Assembly (NCBI GenBank): GCA_964384675.1
Contig: CAYLNK010000315.1
Coordinates: 1 to 7,847, forward strand
Length of the DNA stretch: 7,847 bases
Direction: 5' to 3'
From: CAYLNK01 sp964384675
GTDB taxonomy: Bacteria; Acidobacteriota; Thermoanaerobaculia; UBA5066
How positions within the stretch are numbered: position 1 is the stretch's first letter; every line of letters starts with the position of its first letter. The notes under the pieces are model-generated. The model saw only the letters and a program-made list of their open reading frames with translations, did not search any database and was not told the DNA's origin. Shown one piece after another: positions 1-6,226 of this stretch. The translations under genes and the position numbers were made by a program.

Positions 1-401
1 GCCGTCGGCACGGCCACCGAGCGCGCGCCGTTGAGCTTCGCCATCGTGATCGCGGCCGCGAGCCCCCGCGCCTTGAACGAGCCGGTCGGATTGCCCGACT
101 CGTCCTTGATGAAGACGTGGGGCATCGACTCGAGCGCCCCGAGCCGGGGCGCGGCCAGGAGCGGCGTCCCGCCCTCCCCCAGCGTGACCACGTCCTCGGC
201 GCGCGGAGCCGGCATCAGCTCGGACCAGCGCCAGATCGAGCGGGGCCGTCCGGACACGTCGTCGCGGTCCAGGGGAAACAGCTCGTAGACCGCGAAGAGC
301 GGCCCGGCGCACCCGGCGACGGCACAGACGTTCAGGAGCTGGCGGGCGTCGTACGTCGCCTCGCACTTCGTGCACGCGAGGTTCCGGAGCCAGGAGGTCA
401 T
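1..401 (-). CDS. thrC: Threonine synthase, N-terminal part (cut by left edge)
   Basis: Threonine synthase makes L-threonine from O-phospho-L-homoserine in the cytoplasm, using pyridoxal phosphate. The first 133 residues are visible; the rest lies beyond the left edge. Residues 10-31 hold a zinc-ribbon-like set of cysteines (C10, C13, C26, C31), common at the start of long bacterial threonine synthases. The family signatures follow: LGEGGTPLL at 74-82, then KDESGNPTGSFKARG at 99-113, where K110 is the expected PLP-binding lysine. The ATG at 401 is the first start after a stop in the neighbouring frame and begins just before the cysteine pair. No good Shine-Dalgarno sequence precedes it. It lies 31 bases after the upstream membrane-protein gene, on the same strand, so co-transcription is likely. 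Other fold-type II PLP enzymes share the lysine motif, but the N-terminal zinc ribbon and LGEG-TPLL favour threonine synthase. Confidence 0.92.
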   Translation of the reverse strand, partial: MTSWLRNLACTKCEATYDARQLLNVCAVAGCAGPLFAVYELFPLDRDDVSGRPRSIWRWSELMPAPRAEDVVTLGEGGTPLLAAPRLGALESMPHVFIKDESGNPTGSFKARGLAAAITMAKLNGARSVAVPT

Positions 402-432
402 GATGCGGGCATCGTACCGGCCCGGCGCCGCC

Positions 433-1488
433 TCAGGCGAGGATCTTCCGCGAGATCCGGCGGACCAGGACGCCGAGGACGCTTCCCCGCACCTCGCCAC
501 GGCGGAGGGCGGCGAGACGGACCACCTGCTCGACGGCCAGGTACGCGGAGCCGAGCGCCACGAGGACGTCCGGCAGCCCGCCGTCGCCGGTCGAAAGGAC
601 GGCGCGCGCGGTGAGCCCGGCCACGAGCGTGACCAGGAGCGTCGCGACCGACATCCGGACGCCCCAGCGTCGGCGGTCGAAGCCGAAACGCGCCGCGAGA
701 AGCTGCTGCTCGTCCGGGTGGAGGAACGTCAGGAGCGGCTCGCGCATCGCGTAGGCGTCACGCAGCGCCTGCTCGTCATCCGGCTCCATCTCCGGCTCGG
801 GTCTCGACACGTCCTTCGGACGGGCGATCCCGTGGAGGAGCGTGCCCAGGAGCGACCCCGCGGGCCGGGACTGGTGGAGCGCGATCGACATCCGGAGGCC
901 CGACTCCACGAGGAGGTACATCCCGACGATCCGCATCGGCAGCGACGGCGTGGGCAGCCCGAGCCGCCCCCCCACGGCGCCTGTCCCGTACATCCCCCCG
1001 AAGAGGTCCGCGAGGGTCAGGAACGCGCAGTAGCAGCCGTACCCCGCGAGAGGGGCCGCCGAGACCATCGTCATCAGCACGCCGGGTGCCCCGTAGCGCC
1101 GCTCCAGCCGCTCCTGGACGTGCCCCGGCAGGTGACCGACGAGCGGGGAGAGGAGCAGCAGCAGGCCGCGCGTCCGGTCGTCGCGCTTCTCCGAGGCGAT
1201 CGCCTCGGCCCGCGCCGTCTCCGCCGCCTCGCTGTAGTCGGAGATCACCCGCAGGACGTGCTGCTCGTCCCACGGAGCCAGCTCGTAGCGCACGCTCCCG
1301 TCGGCGCGCCGGGAGGCGCCGGTCACCTCCCACAGCTCCTCGTCCCAGCGCACCGCGGTACCGGGGTGCGCCGCACGGATCTGCGTCGCGGGGCGCCGGG
1401 CGAGCCACCCTTTGGAGCGTCGCGCCAGGACGATGCGGGCACCGTCCGGGGCGAGCTCGAGCCGGTCGGAGCCGTACGCCCGGGCCAT
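433..1488 (-). CDS. Uncharacterised multi-pass membrane protein
   Basis: I do not recognise the family. The 351-residue protein has a charged, probably cytoplasmic N-terminal part (about residues 1-105), including YELAPWDEQHVLRVISDYSE near 68-87. Hydrophobic segments at about 133-163, 183-204, 278-298 and 305-328 are likely membrane helices, giving about four. A charged acidic stretch, RPEPEMEPDDEQ, lies near 229-240 between the second and third. The C-terminus is basic (RRISRKILA). No catalytic motif is evident. The ATG at 1488 is only 3 bases after the TAG of the AtoE-type transporter gene, so translational coupling is likely; the upstream TAGG is at best a weak ribosome binding site. The tight link suggests a partner or accessory of the transporter, but that is inference. 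Third codon positions are strongly G/C, as in its neighbours, which supports real coding. Confidence 0.8.
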   Translation of the reverse strand: MARAYGSDRLELAPDGARIVLARRSKGWLARRPATQIRAAHPGTAVRWDEELWEVTGASRRADGSVRYELAPWDEQHVLRVISDYSEAAETARAEAIASEKRDDRTRGLLLLLSPLVGHLPGHVQERLERRYGAPGVLMTMVSAAPLAGYGCYCAFLTLADLFGGMYGTGAVGGRLGLPTPSLPMRIVGMYLLVESGLRMSIALHQSRPAGSLLGTLLHGIARPKDVSRPEPEMEPDDEQALRDAYAMREPLLTFLHPDEQQLLAARFGFDRRRWGVRMSVATLLVTLVAGLTARAVLSTGDGGLPDVLVALGSAYLAVEQVVRLAALRRGEVRGSVLGVLVRRISRKILA

Positions 1489-1491
1489 CGC

Positions 1492-2913
1492 CTACCAGGC
1501 GAAGAGCCAGCAGAGGAGGAAGACGACCGGGACGTGGAAGACGAGCTGCAGGATCGCGTACCCGGCCAGCTCCCGCGCCCGCACCGAGAGGATCCCCATC
1601 AGGGGGAGCATCCAGAACGGATTGAGCAGGTTCGGCAGCGCCTCCGCCGCGTTGTAGATCTGAACCGTCCAGCCGAGGTGGAGCCCGTACGTCTTGGCCG
1701 CGGCCATCACGTACGGCGCCTCGATCACCCACTTGCCGCCGCCCGACGGCACGAAGAGCCCGAGCACCGCCGAGTACGCCGCGACGAGGAGAGGGAACGT
1801 CTGCTTCGTGGAGAGCGCCAGGAAGAGGGCCTCGAGCTTCGCGGTGAGCACCGTCTGCGAGATCAGCCCGAAGATCCCGGCGTAGAACGGGAACTGGATG
1901 AGGACCCCGGTCGTGGCCGGCACCGCGGCCGCGACCGCCTTCAGGAACGAGCGCGGCCTGCCGTGGAGGAGGAGCGCGGCCAGCAGGAACGTCAGGTTGA
2001 AGAGGTTCAGGTCGAGCGCGGCGAGCCCGCCCTTGCGGGCGATCGTCAGGACCACGTAGGCGAGCCCGAGCCCGCCGACGAAGAGGGAGAGCATCGGGCT
2101 GTGCTCCAGCCGTTCGGCCGGCGTCACCGGAGCCTCGACGCCCACCGTGAGCGGGCGGTACGCGATGCCGAAGTCCTCCTGGGTCTTCGCTTCGCTCGCC
2201 GGCGGGCAGGACCAGGCGGCGATGGCGATCGACACGCCCATCAGCACCAGGGCCGACACCAGCGATTGCCAGAGGAATATCGTCTCGGTCAACGGGATGA
2301 CGCCGGTGATCGCGAGGAGCGCCGGCGGGATCGAGCTCTTCGTCGCCATCAGGAGCGCGGCCGAGGAGGAGAGCCCGAACGCCCAGATGGAGCCGAGCCC
2401 CAGGTACGCCGCCGCGCCGATCGCCCGGTAGTCGATCCCCTTCACCCGCGCGCACACCTCGCGCACGAGGAGGCCGGTGAAGACGAGCGAGAGGCCCCAC
2501 GACAGGAGCGACGAGGCCATCGAGAAGAAGGCCACGAACGCCACGGCGCCCCGCGGCGTCCTCGGGATCGCGGCCAGGCGGAGGATCAGCCGGTAGACCG
2601 GCGGAGACGAGGCCACCGCGTAGCCGCCGACGATCACCATCGCCATCTGCATCGTGAACGGCACCAGCTGCCAGAAGCTGCCGCCGAACACCTCGACGAG
2701 CCTCAGCGGCGCCTCCCCGGCGAGGAGGCCGCCGGCGAACGTCAGCACGACGGCCACGAGCGCGAAGACGAACGCGTCCGGGAACCAGCGCTCCGAGGCG
2801 TCGGCGAGCCTCAGCCCGGCCCGGACCAGGGGATTCGCCTCGACGCGCGCCAAGCTCGGCCCGCCGGACGTCAGGGCTTCGGGGCCGGAGGCGGCAGCTC
2901 CCGGGCCGGGCAC
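1492..2913 (-). CDS. atoE: AtoE-type short-chain fatty acid transporter
   Basis: This is an inner-membrane carrier of the AtoE short-chain fatty acid transporter family; in E. coli, AtoE serves growth on acetoacetate and butyrate. The protein is hydrophobic throughout, with about ten or more likely membrane segments. Family-like stretches include WFPDAFVFA (43-51), FWQLVPFTMQMAMVIVGGYA (80-99), the GVLIQFPFYAGI segment (336-347), FVPSGGGKWVIEAP (387-400) and LLNPFWMLPLMGI (429-441). These match the E. coli protein closely from memory. Counting from the GTG at 2913 gives 473 residues and overlaps the end of the upstream CDGSH gene by 43 bases. A TTG at 2853, after the CDGSH stop, would give 453 residues and an N-terminus closer in length to E. 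coli AtoE; the extra 20 residues are low-complexity Pro/Gly/Ala. Neither start has a clear Shine-Dalgarno sequence. Substrate is not proven, and no thiolase or CoA-transferase gene lies nearby. Confidence 0.9.
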   Translation of the reverse strand: MPGPGAAASGPEALTSGGPSLARVEANPLVRAGLRLADASERWFPDAFVFALVAVVLTFAGGLLAGEAPLRLVEVFGGSFWQLVPFTMQMAMVIVGGYAVASSPPVYRLILRLAAIPRTPRGAVAFVAFFSMASSLLSWGLSLVFTGLLVREVCARVKGIDYRAIGAAAYLGLGSIWAFGLSSSAALLMATKSSIPPALLAITGVIPLTETIFLWQSLVSALVLMGVSIAIAAWSCPPASEAKTQEDFGIAYRPLTVGVEAPVTPAERLEHSPMLSLFVGGLGLAYVVLTIARKGGLAALDLNLFNLTFLLAALLLHGRPRSFLKAVAAAVPATTGVLIQFPFYAGIFGLISQTVLTAKLEALFLALSTKQTFPLLVAAYSAVLGLFVPSGGGKWVIEAPYVMAAAKTYGLHLGWTVQIYNAAEALPNLLNPFWMLPLMGILSVRARELAGYAILQLVFHVPVVFLLCWLFAW

Positions 2914-3101
2914 TCGGACTGGAAGCCGTTGCGCCCGTGCGAGCCGTCACAGAACGGCTTGTTCTCCGAGTGGCCGCAGCGGCAGAGCGAGACGACCGTC
3001 CGGCCGCCGAGCCCGAACGGGTTGCCCGCCGCGTCGAGCAGGTTGATCTCACCCTCGAGACGGAGCGGTCCGTTGCTCCTGACCTGGATCGTGGTGCTCA
3101 T
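2871..3101 (-). CDS. CDGSH-type iron-sulfur protein
   Basis: This is a 76-residue protein with one CDGSH iron-sulfur domain. The motif CRCGHSENKPFCDGSH runs from residue 40 to 55. C40, C42, C51 and H55 are the expected 3-Cys/1-His ligands of a [2Fe-2S] cluster, as in mitoNEET-like proteins. The lead-in GNPFGLGGRTVVSL (26-39) is typical of the small bacterial members. There is no signal peptide or membrane anchor, so it is probably cytosolic. Bacterial members are thought to act in redox or iron-sulfur chemistry, and the partner is unknown. Its ATG at 3099-3101 overlaps the TGA of the amidohydrolase gene (ATGA), and a strong GGAGG lies 6 bases upstream (3108-3112), which settles the start. The downstream transporter gene begins within or just after its last codons, so the three genes are probably translated together. 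Confidence 0.93.
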   Translation of the reverse strand: MSTTIQVRSNGPLRLEGEINLLDAAGNPFGLGGRTVVSLCRCGHSENKPFCDGSHGRNGFQSECPARELPPPAPKP

Positions 3102-4762
3102 CGGGATCCTCCGGCGGCCTTTGTACCACCCCTCGACCAGGTCGTCCGTCCGCCCAGGAGAGTGCGCTCCACGCCGAGCTTCTCCACGCGGTCCGCCGTC
3201 ACGCCGCGCGGATCGGCGGACAGCACGACGAGGTCGGCCCTCCGGCCGGGCTCGAGCGTCCCGAGCTGGTCCTCCTCGAACGCCGCGTACGCCCCGCCCC
3301 GCGTGTGCGCCGCGAGCGCCTCCTCGAACGTCAGGGCCTCCTTCGGGCTCGGCCCGCGCATCGCCGCGGCGATCGTCTCGAGCGGCGTCGCGGGGCTCGC
3401 GGACCCGAGCGCCACGACCGTGCCGCGGCGGACGTGCGAGGCGAGGCCCCAGAGCTCCATCGCCGGCACCAACGCGCGATCGAGGGCGCCGCGGGCGACC
3501 GCGCCGGCCCGGGCGGGCTGCATGGAGAGCACCACGTTCAGCGCCTTCGGGCGCTCGGCGTCCGTCGCCTCCACGACGTCGGCGTGCTCGATCCGCACGC
3601 GCATCGCCCACGGCAGCGGGCTCGTTCCCTCCACCGCGTCGAGCGCGGCCTTGACCGCCAGGGAGCCGTAGGCGTCGAACGCCAGCCGCACGCCCTTCTG
3701 CTGCGCGTCCGCGAGGAGCTGGCGCCGCGACATCTCGTCCCGCAGCACGGGTCCGGCGCGGGCGATCCGGTTCGCGGCGGTCCCGGAGGCCGGCGCGCCG
3801 TCGAGGGCGACGCTCGAGCCGGCGTGGCGCAGCAGGTCGGGCCTCGGCGGCTGGGCGCGGAGGAGCCCCGGGAGAGCGTCGTCTCCGGCAGGGGTCCAGG
3901 CGCGCACACGCAGCGGCAGGGTCCCTTCCGCGGCCTTCTTCGCCAGCGCTCGGGCGAGCGCCTCCGACGACAGCCAGTCGTGGACGCAGGTGACGCCTGC
4001 CGCCGCGAGACGCGCGAGCTGGCCCGCGAATGCCGCGGCGACGGCCCCCTCCTCGCTCGCCCGCAGCGCGCGGTCGTGGATCACCCCCGTCCACGCCGCG
4101 CCGAGGAAGACCCCGCGATAGCGTCCATCGGACCCGCGGGGCGCGCCCGTCTTCGGGACTCGATCGAGCTCGTCCTCCAGCTTCAGCCACTCGATCGCGG
4201 CGGAGTCGAGCCAGGCGGCGTCCCCGTCGAGCCCGAAGACGAGCACCGGCCGCCCCGGTGGCGCCACGGCGTCGAGCTCCTCGCGCGTGCCGAGGAGGTG
4301 GGCCGGCACCCAGCCGTCGAGGACGAGAGGCAGCTCCGGCCGCACCGCGGCCTCGCGCCCCAGCCGCTCCAGCAGACGCGCCTTCGTCGGATCGACCTCG
4401 GAGACGCGGTGCGCGGGCCAGGCCGAGCAGCCGAGGCAGGCGTGGGCGTCGACGAAGCCGGGCACCACGGCCCGTTCACGCAGCCTGACGACCTCCGTGC
4501 GCGGGCCGACGAGGGAGGCGACCTCGGCCTCCGACCCCGTCTTCAGGACGACGCCGTCCCTCACGGCAATCGCGCGGGCGGCGGGCCGGGTGGGGTCGAG
4601 CGTGAGAACCGGCCCGCCCGTCAGGACGAGGTCGGCGGAAGCCGTCGCGGAGCTCCCGACGCGGGCCGGAGTCCCCCCGGGCGCGCAGGAGAGCGTCGCG
4701 GCGGAGAGCGTCGCGGCGGCGAGGGAGGCGGCCAGGCCTCGTCGTGTCGGGCTCGGGCTCAT
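3098..4762 (-). CDS. YtcJ-like amidohydrolase with degenerate metal site, exported
   Basis: This 554-residue protein has the layout of the Amidohydro_3 (YtcJ-like) metal-dependent hydrolases: an N-terminal beta domain, VVPGFVDAHACLG (99-111) where the HxH motif should be, DGDAAWLDS (179-187), a GVTCVHDW strand (256-263), RIEHAD (390-395), GSASP (453-457) and the closing LEPGRRADLVVL (503-514). Several expected ligand positions differ. The second His of HxH is C109, the carboxylated-Lys position looks like S317, the His of the HAIGD-type motif is D363, the GSD aspartate is A455, and the His of DGHA is D181. H107 and H393 remain. It may therefore be a pseudoenzyme or use a changed metal site. 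The N-terminus has a twin-arginine signal-like sequence (TRRGLAASLAAA from residue 6). C26 follows TLS, which is not a canonical lipobox. The ATG at 4762 fits this signal, though no clear Shine-Dalgarno sequence precedes it. The frame is intact. Confidence 0.85.
   Translation of the reverse strand: MSPSPTRRGLAASLAAATLSAATLSCAPGGTPARVGSSATASADLVLTGGPVLTLDPTRPAARAIAVRDGVVLKTGSEAEVASLVGPRTEVVRLRERAVVPGFVDAHACLGCSAWPAHRVSEVDPTKARLLERLGREAAVRPELPLVLDGWVPAHLLGTREELDAVAPPGRPVLVFGLDGDAAWLDSAAIEWLKLEDELDRVPKTGAPRGSDGRYRGVFLGAAWTGVIHDRALRASEEGAVAAAFAGQLARLAAAGVTCVHDWLSSEALARALAKKAAEGTLPLRVRAWTPAGDDALPGLLRAQPPRPDLLRHAGSSVALDGAPASGTAANRIARAGPVLRDEMSRRQLLADAQQKGVRLAFDAYGSLAVKAALDAVEGTSPLPWAMRVRIEHADVVEATDAERPKALNVVLSMQPARAGAVARGALDRALVPAMELWGLASHVRRGTVVALGSASPATPLETIAAAMRGPSPKEALTFEEALAAHTRGGAYAAFEEDQLGTLEPGRRADLVVLSADPRGVTADRVEKLGVERTLLGGRTTWSRGGTKAAGGSR
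3108..3112 (-). promoter_or_regulatory. Ribosome binding site of the CDGSH gene
   Basis: On the minus strand this reads GGAGG, six bases before the ATG at 3101. It lies inside the end of the amidohydrolase gene. It is the clearest Shine-Dalgarno sequence in the minus-strand run and confirms that the small iron-sulfur gene starts here, although the reading frame stays open far upstream. Confidence 0.8.
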
Positions 4763-4794
4763 CGGGGAAAGCCGATGATGCCAGAGGCGGGCGC

Positions 4795-5346
4795 CTACTT
4801 CCCCGGGGCCTCCGCTTTCGCTTGCTCCTTCGCTTGCTCCTTCGCTTGCTCCTTCGCCTGGGCCTTCTCGCGGGCGTCGATCTCGGCCAGGCGCACGGCG
4901 GCCCGATCCACCGCCTCGGCCATCTCCTCTTTTCCCGGGAAGCCGGCCACCCGGACGCCGTCCTGCTGGCCGGGCCGCATGATCACGACGGTCGGGAAGC
5001 CGTTCACCCGGAAGCGACGGAGGAGCGTGTTGACCTCGGCGGTGTTCCGGCCTTCCTCGCGGGAACGGTCCACCACCTGCACCGGCACGTAGAGCGCGTT
5101 GATCCGGGCCGCGATCTTCGGGTCCGAGAACACCTCGTCCGTCATCTGGTGGCACGGCCCGCACCACTCCGCCGTCACGAAGTAGAAGACCGGCTTGCCC
5201 CCCTTCTTCGATTCGCTCTCGCCCGCGGCGACGGAGGGTCGCCACTTCACGAGGTCCTTCGTTCCGGCGGCGGCCGCGGGCCGGGTCAGCGCGGCGAGCG
5301 CCAGGAGGAGGACGAGACGGGCGGAGACGGCGTCGGGGTGGCGCAT
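4795..5346 (-). CDS. Exported thioredoxin-fold protein with KEQA-repeat tail
   Basis: This 183-residue protein begins with a Sec-type signal peptide: a hydrophobic LVLLLALAAL stretch at 11-20 and a likely cut near AAAA at 24-27. The mature part has a thioredoxin fold with the active site EWCGPCHQM (60-68, redox cysteines C62 and C65) and the cis-proline loop NGFPTVVIM (115-123). The lysine-rich lead-in KKGGKPVFYFVTAEWCGPC resembles thioredoxin-7/DsbD-gamma-like periplasmic thiol reductases rather than cytosolic thioredoxin. It probably reduces or exchanges disulfides outside the cytoplasm. The C-terminus is a charged Ala/Lys/Glu/Gln helix (about 150-180) built from a KEQA repeat, encoded by a 12-bp tandem repeat. 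The gene lies 36 bases after the deaminase gene and 32 before the amidohydrolase, both on the same strand. The ATG at 5346 is chosen because it opens the signal peptide; no clear Shine-Dalgarno sequence precedes it. Confidence 0.9.
   Translation of the reverse strand: MRHPDAVSARLVLLLALAALTRPAAAAGTKDLVKWRPSVAAGESESKKGGKPVFYFVTAEWCGPCHQMTDEVFSDPKIAARINALYVPVQVVDRSREEGRNTAEVNTLLRRFRVNGFPTVVIMRPGQQDGVRVAGFPGKEEMAEAVDRAAVRLAEIDAREKAQAKEQAKEQAKEQAKAEAPGK
4817..4864. repeat. 12-bp tandem repeat within the thioredoxin-like gene
   Basis: TTCGCTTGCTCC is repeated three times without change from 4817 to 4852, then once in a changed form (TTCGCCTGGGCC, 4853-4864). The unit length keeps the reading frame. 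On the coding (minus) strand it gives a four-residue KEQA-type repeat near the C-terminus of the thioredoxin-like protein. Identical codons in each copy suggest recent duplication by slippage. Confidence 0.9.
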
Positions 5347-5382
5347 CGGCGCGATGGTAGCAAGCGCCGGTCCAGCCGCGTC

Positions 5383-5820
5383 CTACACGCCGATGTCCTC
5401 GTTCCAGAGCTCCGGCCGCTCGGCGATGAACCGGGCCATCAGCGCGGCGCAGGCCGGGTCGTCGGCGACCTCGACGGTGACCCCCCGGCTCCGGAGCAGG
5501 GCCTCCTCCCCGAGGAACGTCCGGTTCTCGCCGACCACGACGCGCCGGATGCCGTAGAGGAGGATCGCCCCCGAGCACATCGCGCAGGGCGAGAGCGTGG
5601 TGTAGAGGACGCACGCGCGGTAGACGGCGCCCGGCAGCCGGCCCGCGTTCTCGAGCGCGTCCATCTCCCCGTGCAGGACCGCGCTCCCCTTCTGCACGCG
5701 CCGGTTGTGGCCCCGGCCCAGGACGCGGCCGTCGTGAACGAGGACGGAGCCGATCGGGATCCCACCCTCGGCGAGCCCGGCGCGGGCCTCCTCGAGGGCG
5801 GCGGCGAGGAAGGGATTCAT
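5383..5820 (-). CDS. Yeast-type cytosine deaminase
   Basis: This 145-residue zinc enzyme of the cytidine-deaminase fold probably converts cytosine to uracil for pyrimidine salvage. The catalytic motif is HGEMDALENAGRL (50-62), with H50 as zinc ligand and E52 as proton shuttle. It is followed by TTLSPCAMC (74-82), with zinc ligands C79 and C82. Similarity to yeast Fcy1 from memory is unusually complete: GRGHN (N39), QKGSAVLHGE, YTTLSPC (S77), YGIRRVVVGENRTF (F102), and the C-terminal ERPELWNEDIGV with W139 and D142. These correspond to yeast N51, S89, F114, W152 and D155, which line the pyrimidine pocket. This favours cytosine over tRNA-adenosine or guanine deaminase. It differs in fold from E. 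coli CodA, so no bacterial symbol is given. The ATG at 5820 heads the seven-gene minus-strand run; its ribosome binding site is weak. It is the first gene after the divergent intergenic region. Confidence 0.88.
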   Translation of the reverse strand: MNPFLAAALEEARAGLAEGGIPIGSVLVHDGRVLGRGHNRRVQKGSAVLHGEMDALENAGRLPGAVYRACVLYTTLSPCAMCSGAILLYGIRRVVVGENRTFLGEEALLRSRGVTVEVADDPACAALMARFIAERPELWNEDIGV

Positions 5821-5863
5821 GCCCCGAACGGTAGCGCAACAGGCCCTACGCGTCTCGTTGTAG

Positions 5864-5883
5864 CCTTGCGGCATCGGGCAAGG
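5864..5883. promoter_or_regulatory. Inverted repeat overlapping a ribosome binding site
   Basis: CCTTGC (5864-5869) and GCAAGG (5878-5883) are perfect inverted copies separated by eight bases. The right arm covers the first part of the AGGAGGG ribosome binding site (5881-5887) of the small plus-strand gene. As DNA it could be an operator between two divergent genes. As RNA it could be a small hairpin that partly hides the ribosome binding site. Either role is inference, since a 6-bp stem can occur by chance. Confidence 0.35.
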
Positions 5884-5887
5884 AGGG
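5881..5887 (+). promoter_or_regulatory. Strong ribosome binding site of the 111-residue gene
   Basis: AGGAGGG lies just upstream of the ATG at 5891 (GGAGG 5882-5886, four bases before the start codon). It is one of the two strongest Shine-Dalgarno sequences in the window and is the main support for the small gene that follows. Confidence 0.75.
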
Positions 5888-5890
5888 CTC

Positions 5891-6226
5891 ATGGGCGCAA
5901 ACGAGCAGGTCGACCCCGCCGTCTGGGCGAGAGTCTCCAGCAAGAAGGCCGGCCGCCCGGAGATCGTCATCAAGGACCCGATGTGCGCCCGGATCGCGGA
6001 CCAGGAGTACACGCGCAGCCGGAGCGAGCCGATCGCGGTCTACTACCGGATCAACCTCTACCTGCTCACCGGGGCCTCGGTCTCCACGGGGGTCGACGCG
6101 GAGGAGCTCGAGCCGTCGCCGCTGGCCGCGTCGAAGTGCTCGTGCAAGTGGAGTCCCCCCGCCGGTCCCCTCATGGTCCACAACGCCTGTCTGCTTCACT
6201 CCCATCTCGTCGCCCAGGGCTGGTAG
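5891..6226 (+). CDS. Small protein of unknown function with Cys/His C-terminus
   Basis: I do not recognise this 111-residue protein. The case for a real gene is a strong AGGAGGG ribosome binding site close to the ATG at 5891, third codon positions nearly all G or C, and the absence of another good gene in the region. There is no signal peptide and no clear membrane helix; YYRINLYLLTG (about 51-61) is only mildly hydrophobic. The C-terminal third contains KCSCKW (about 82-87) and HNACLLHSH (about 96-104). Together with C32 this gives four cysteines and several histidines that could bind metal or be modified. The last codons use more T-ending triplets than the rest. It is followed by an ABC exporter on the same strand after about 70 bases. 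A substrate or partner of that exporter is possible, but no leader cleavage motif (double glycine) is visible. Confidence 0.65.
   Translation: MGANEQVDPAVWARVSSKKAGRPEIVIKDPMCARIADQEYTRSRSEPIAVYYRINLYLLTGASVSTGVDAEELEPSPLAASKCSCKWSPPAGPLMVHNACLLHSHLVAQGW

Larger units (their letters stand above)
5821..5890. promoter_or_regulatory. Divergent intergenic region
   Basis: This 70-base gap separates the minus-strand run from the plus-strand genes, so promoters for both directions are expected here or just inside the flanking genes. I could not identify a convincing -35/-10 pair on either strand. The assignment rests on gene direction alone. Confidence 0.45.

Noticed and set aside
776..3052. Long minus-strand frame of 758 codons overlapping the AtoE and membrane-protein genes.
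   Set aside because: It is Arg/Ala/Gly-rich with no motif, and it overlaps the AtoE-type frame, which has clear homology.
370..3654. A very long open plus-strand frame of about 1094 codons, with AGGAGG (392-397) before ATG codons at 400 and 403.
   Set aside because: It lies opposite four clearly recognisable minus-strand genes. Its translation is Arg/Glu/His-rich low-complexity sequence with no domain, as expected for an antisense frame in GC-rich DNA. The apparent ribosome binding site is the reverse complement of the threonine synthase start region.
4801..4808. CCCCGGGG palindrome.
   Set aside because: It lies inside the coding end of the thioredoxin-like gene and is expected by chance in DNA this rich in G and C.
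4744..4840. Possible CRISPR or short-repeat array because of the repeated TTCGCTTGCTCC units.
   Set aside because: The units are directly adjacent, 12 bp long, have no spacers and keep a reading frame, so this is a coding tandem repeat.
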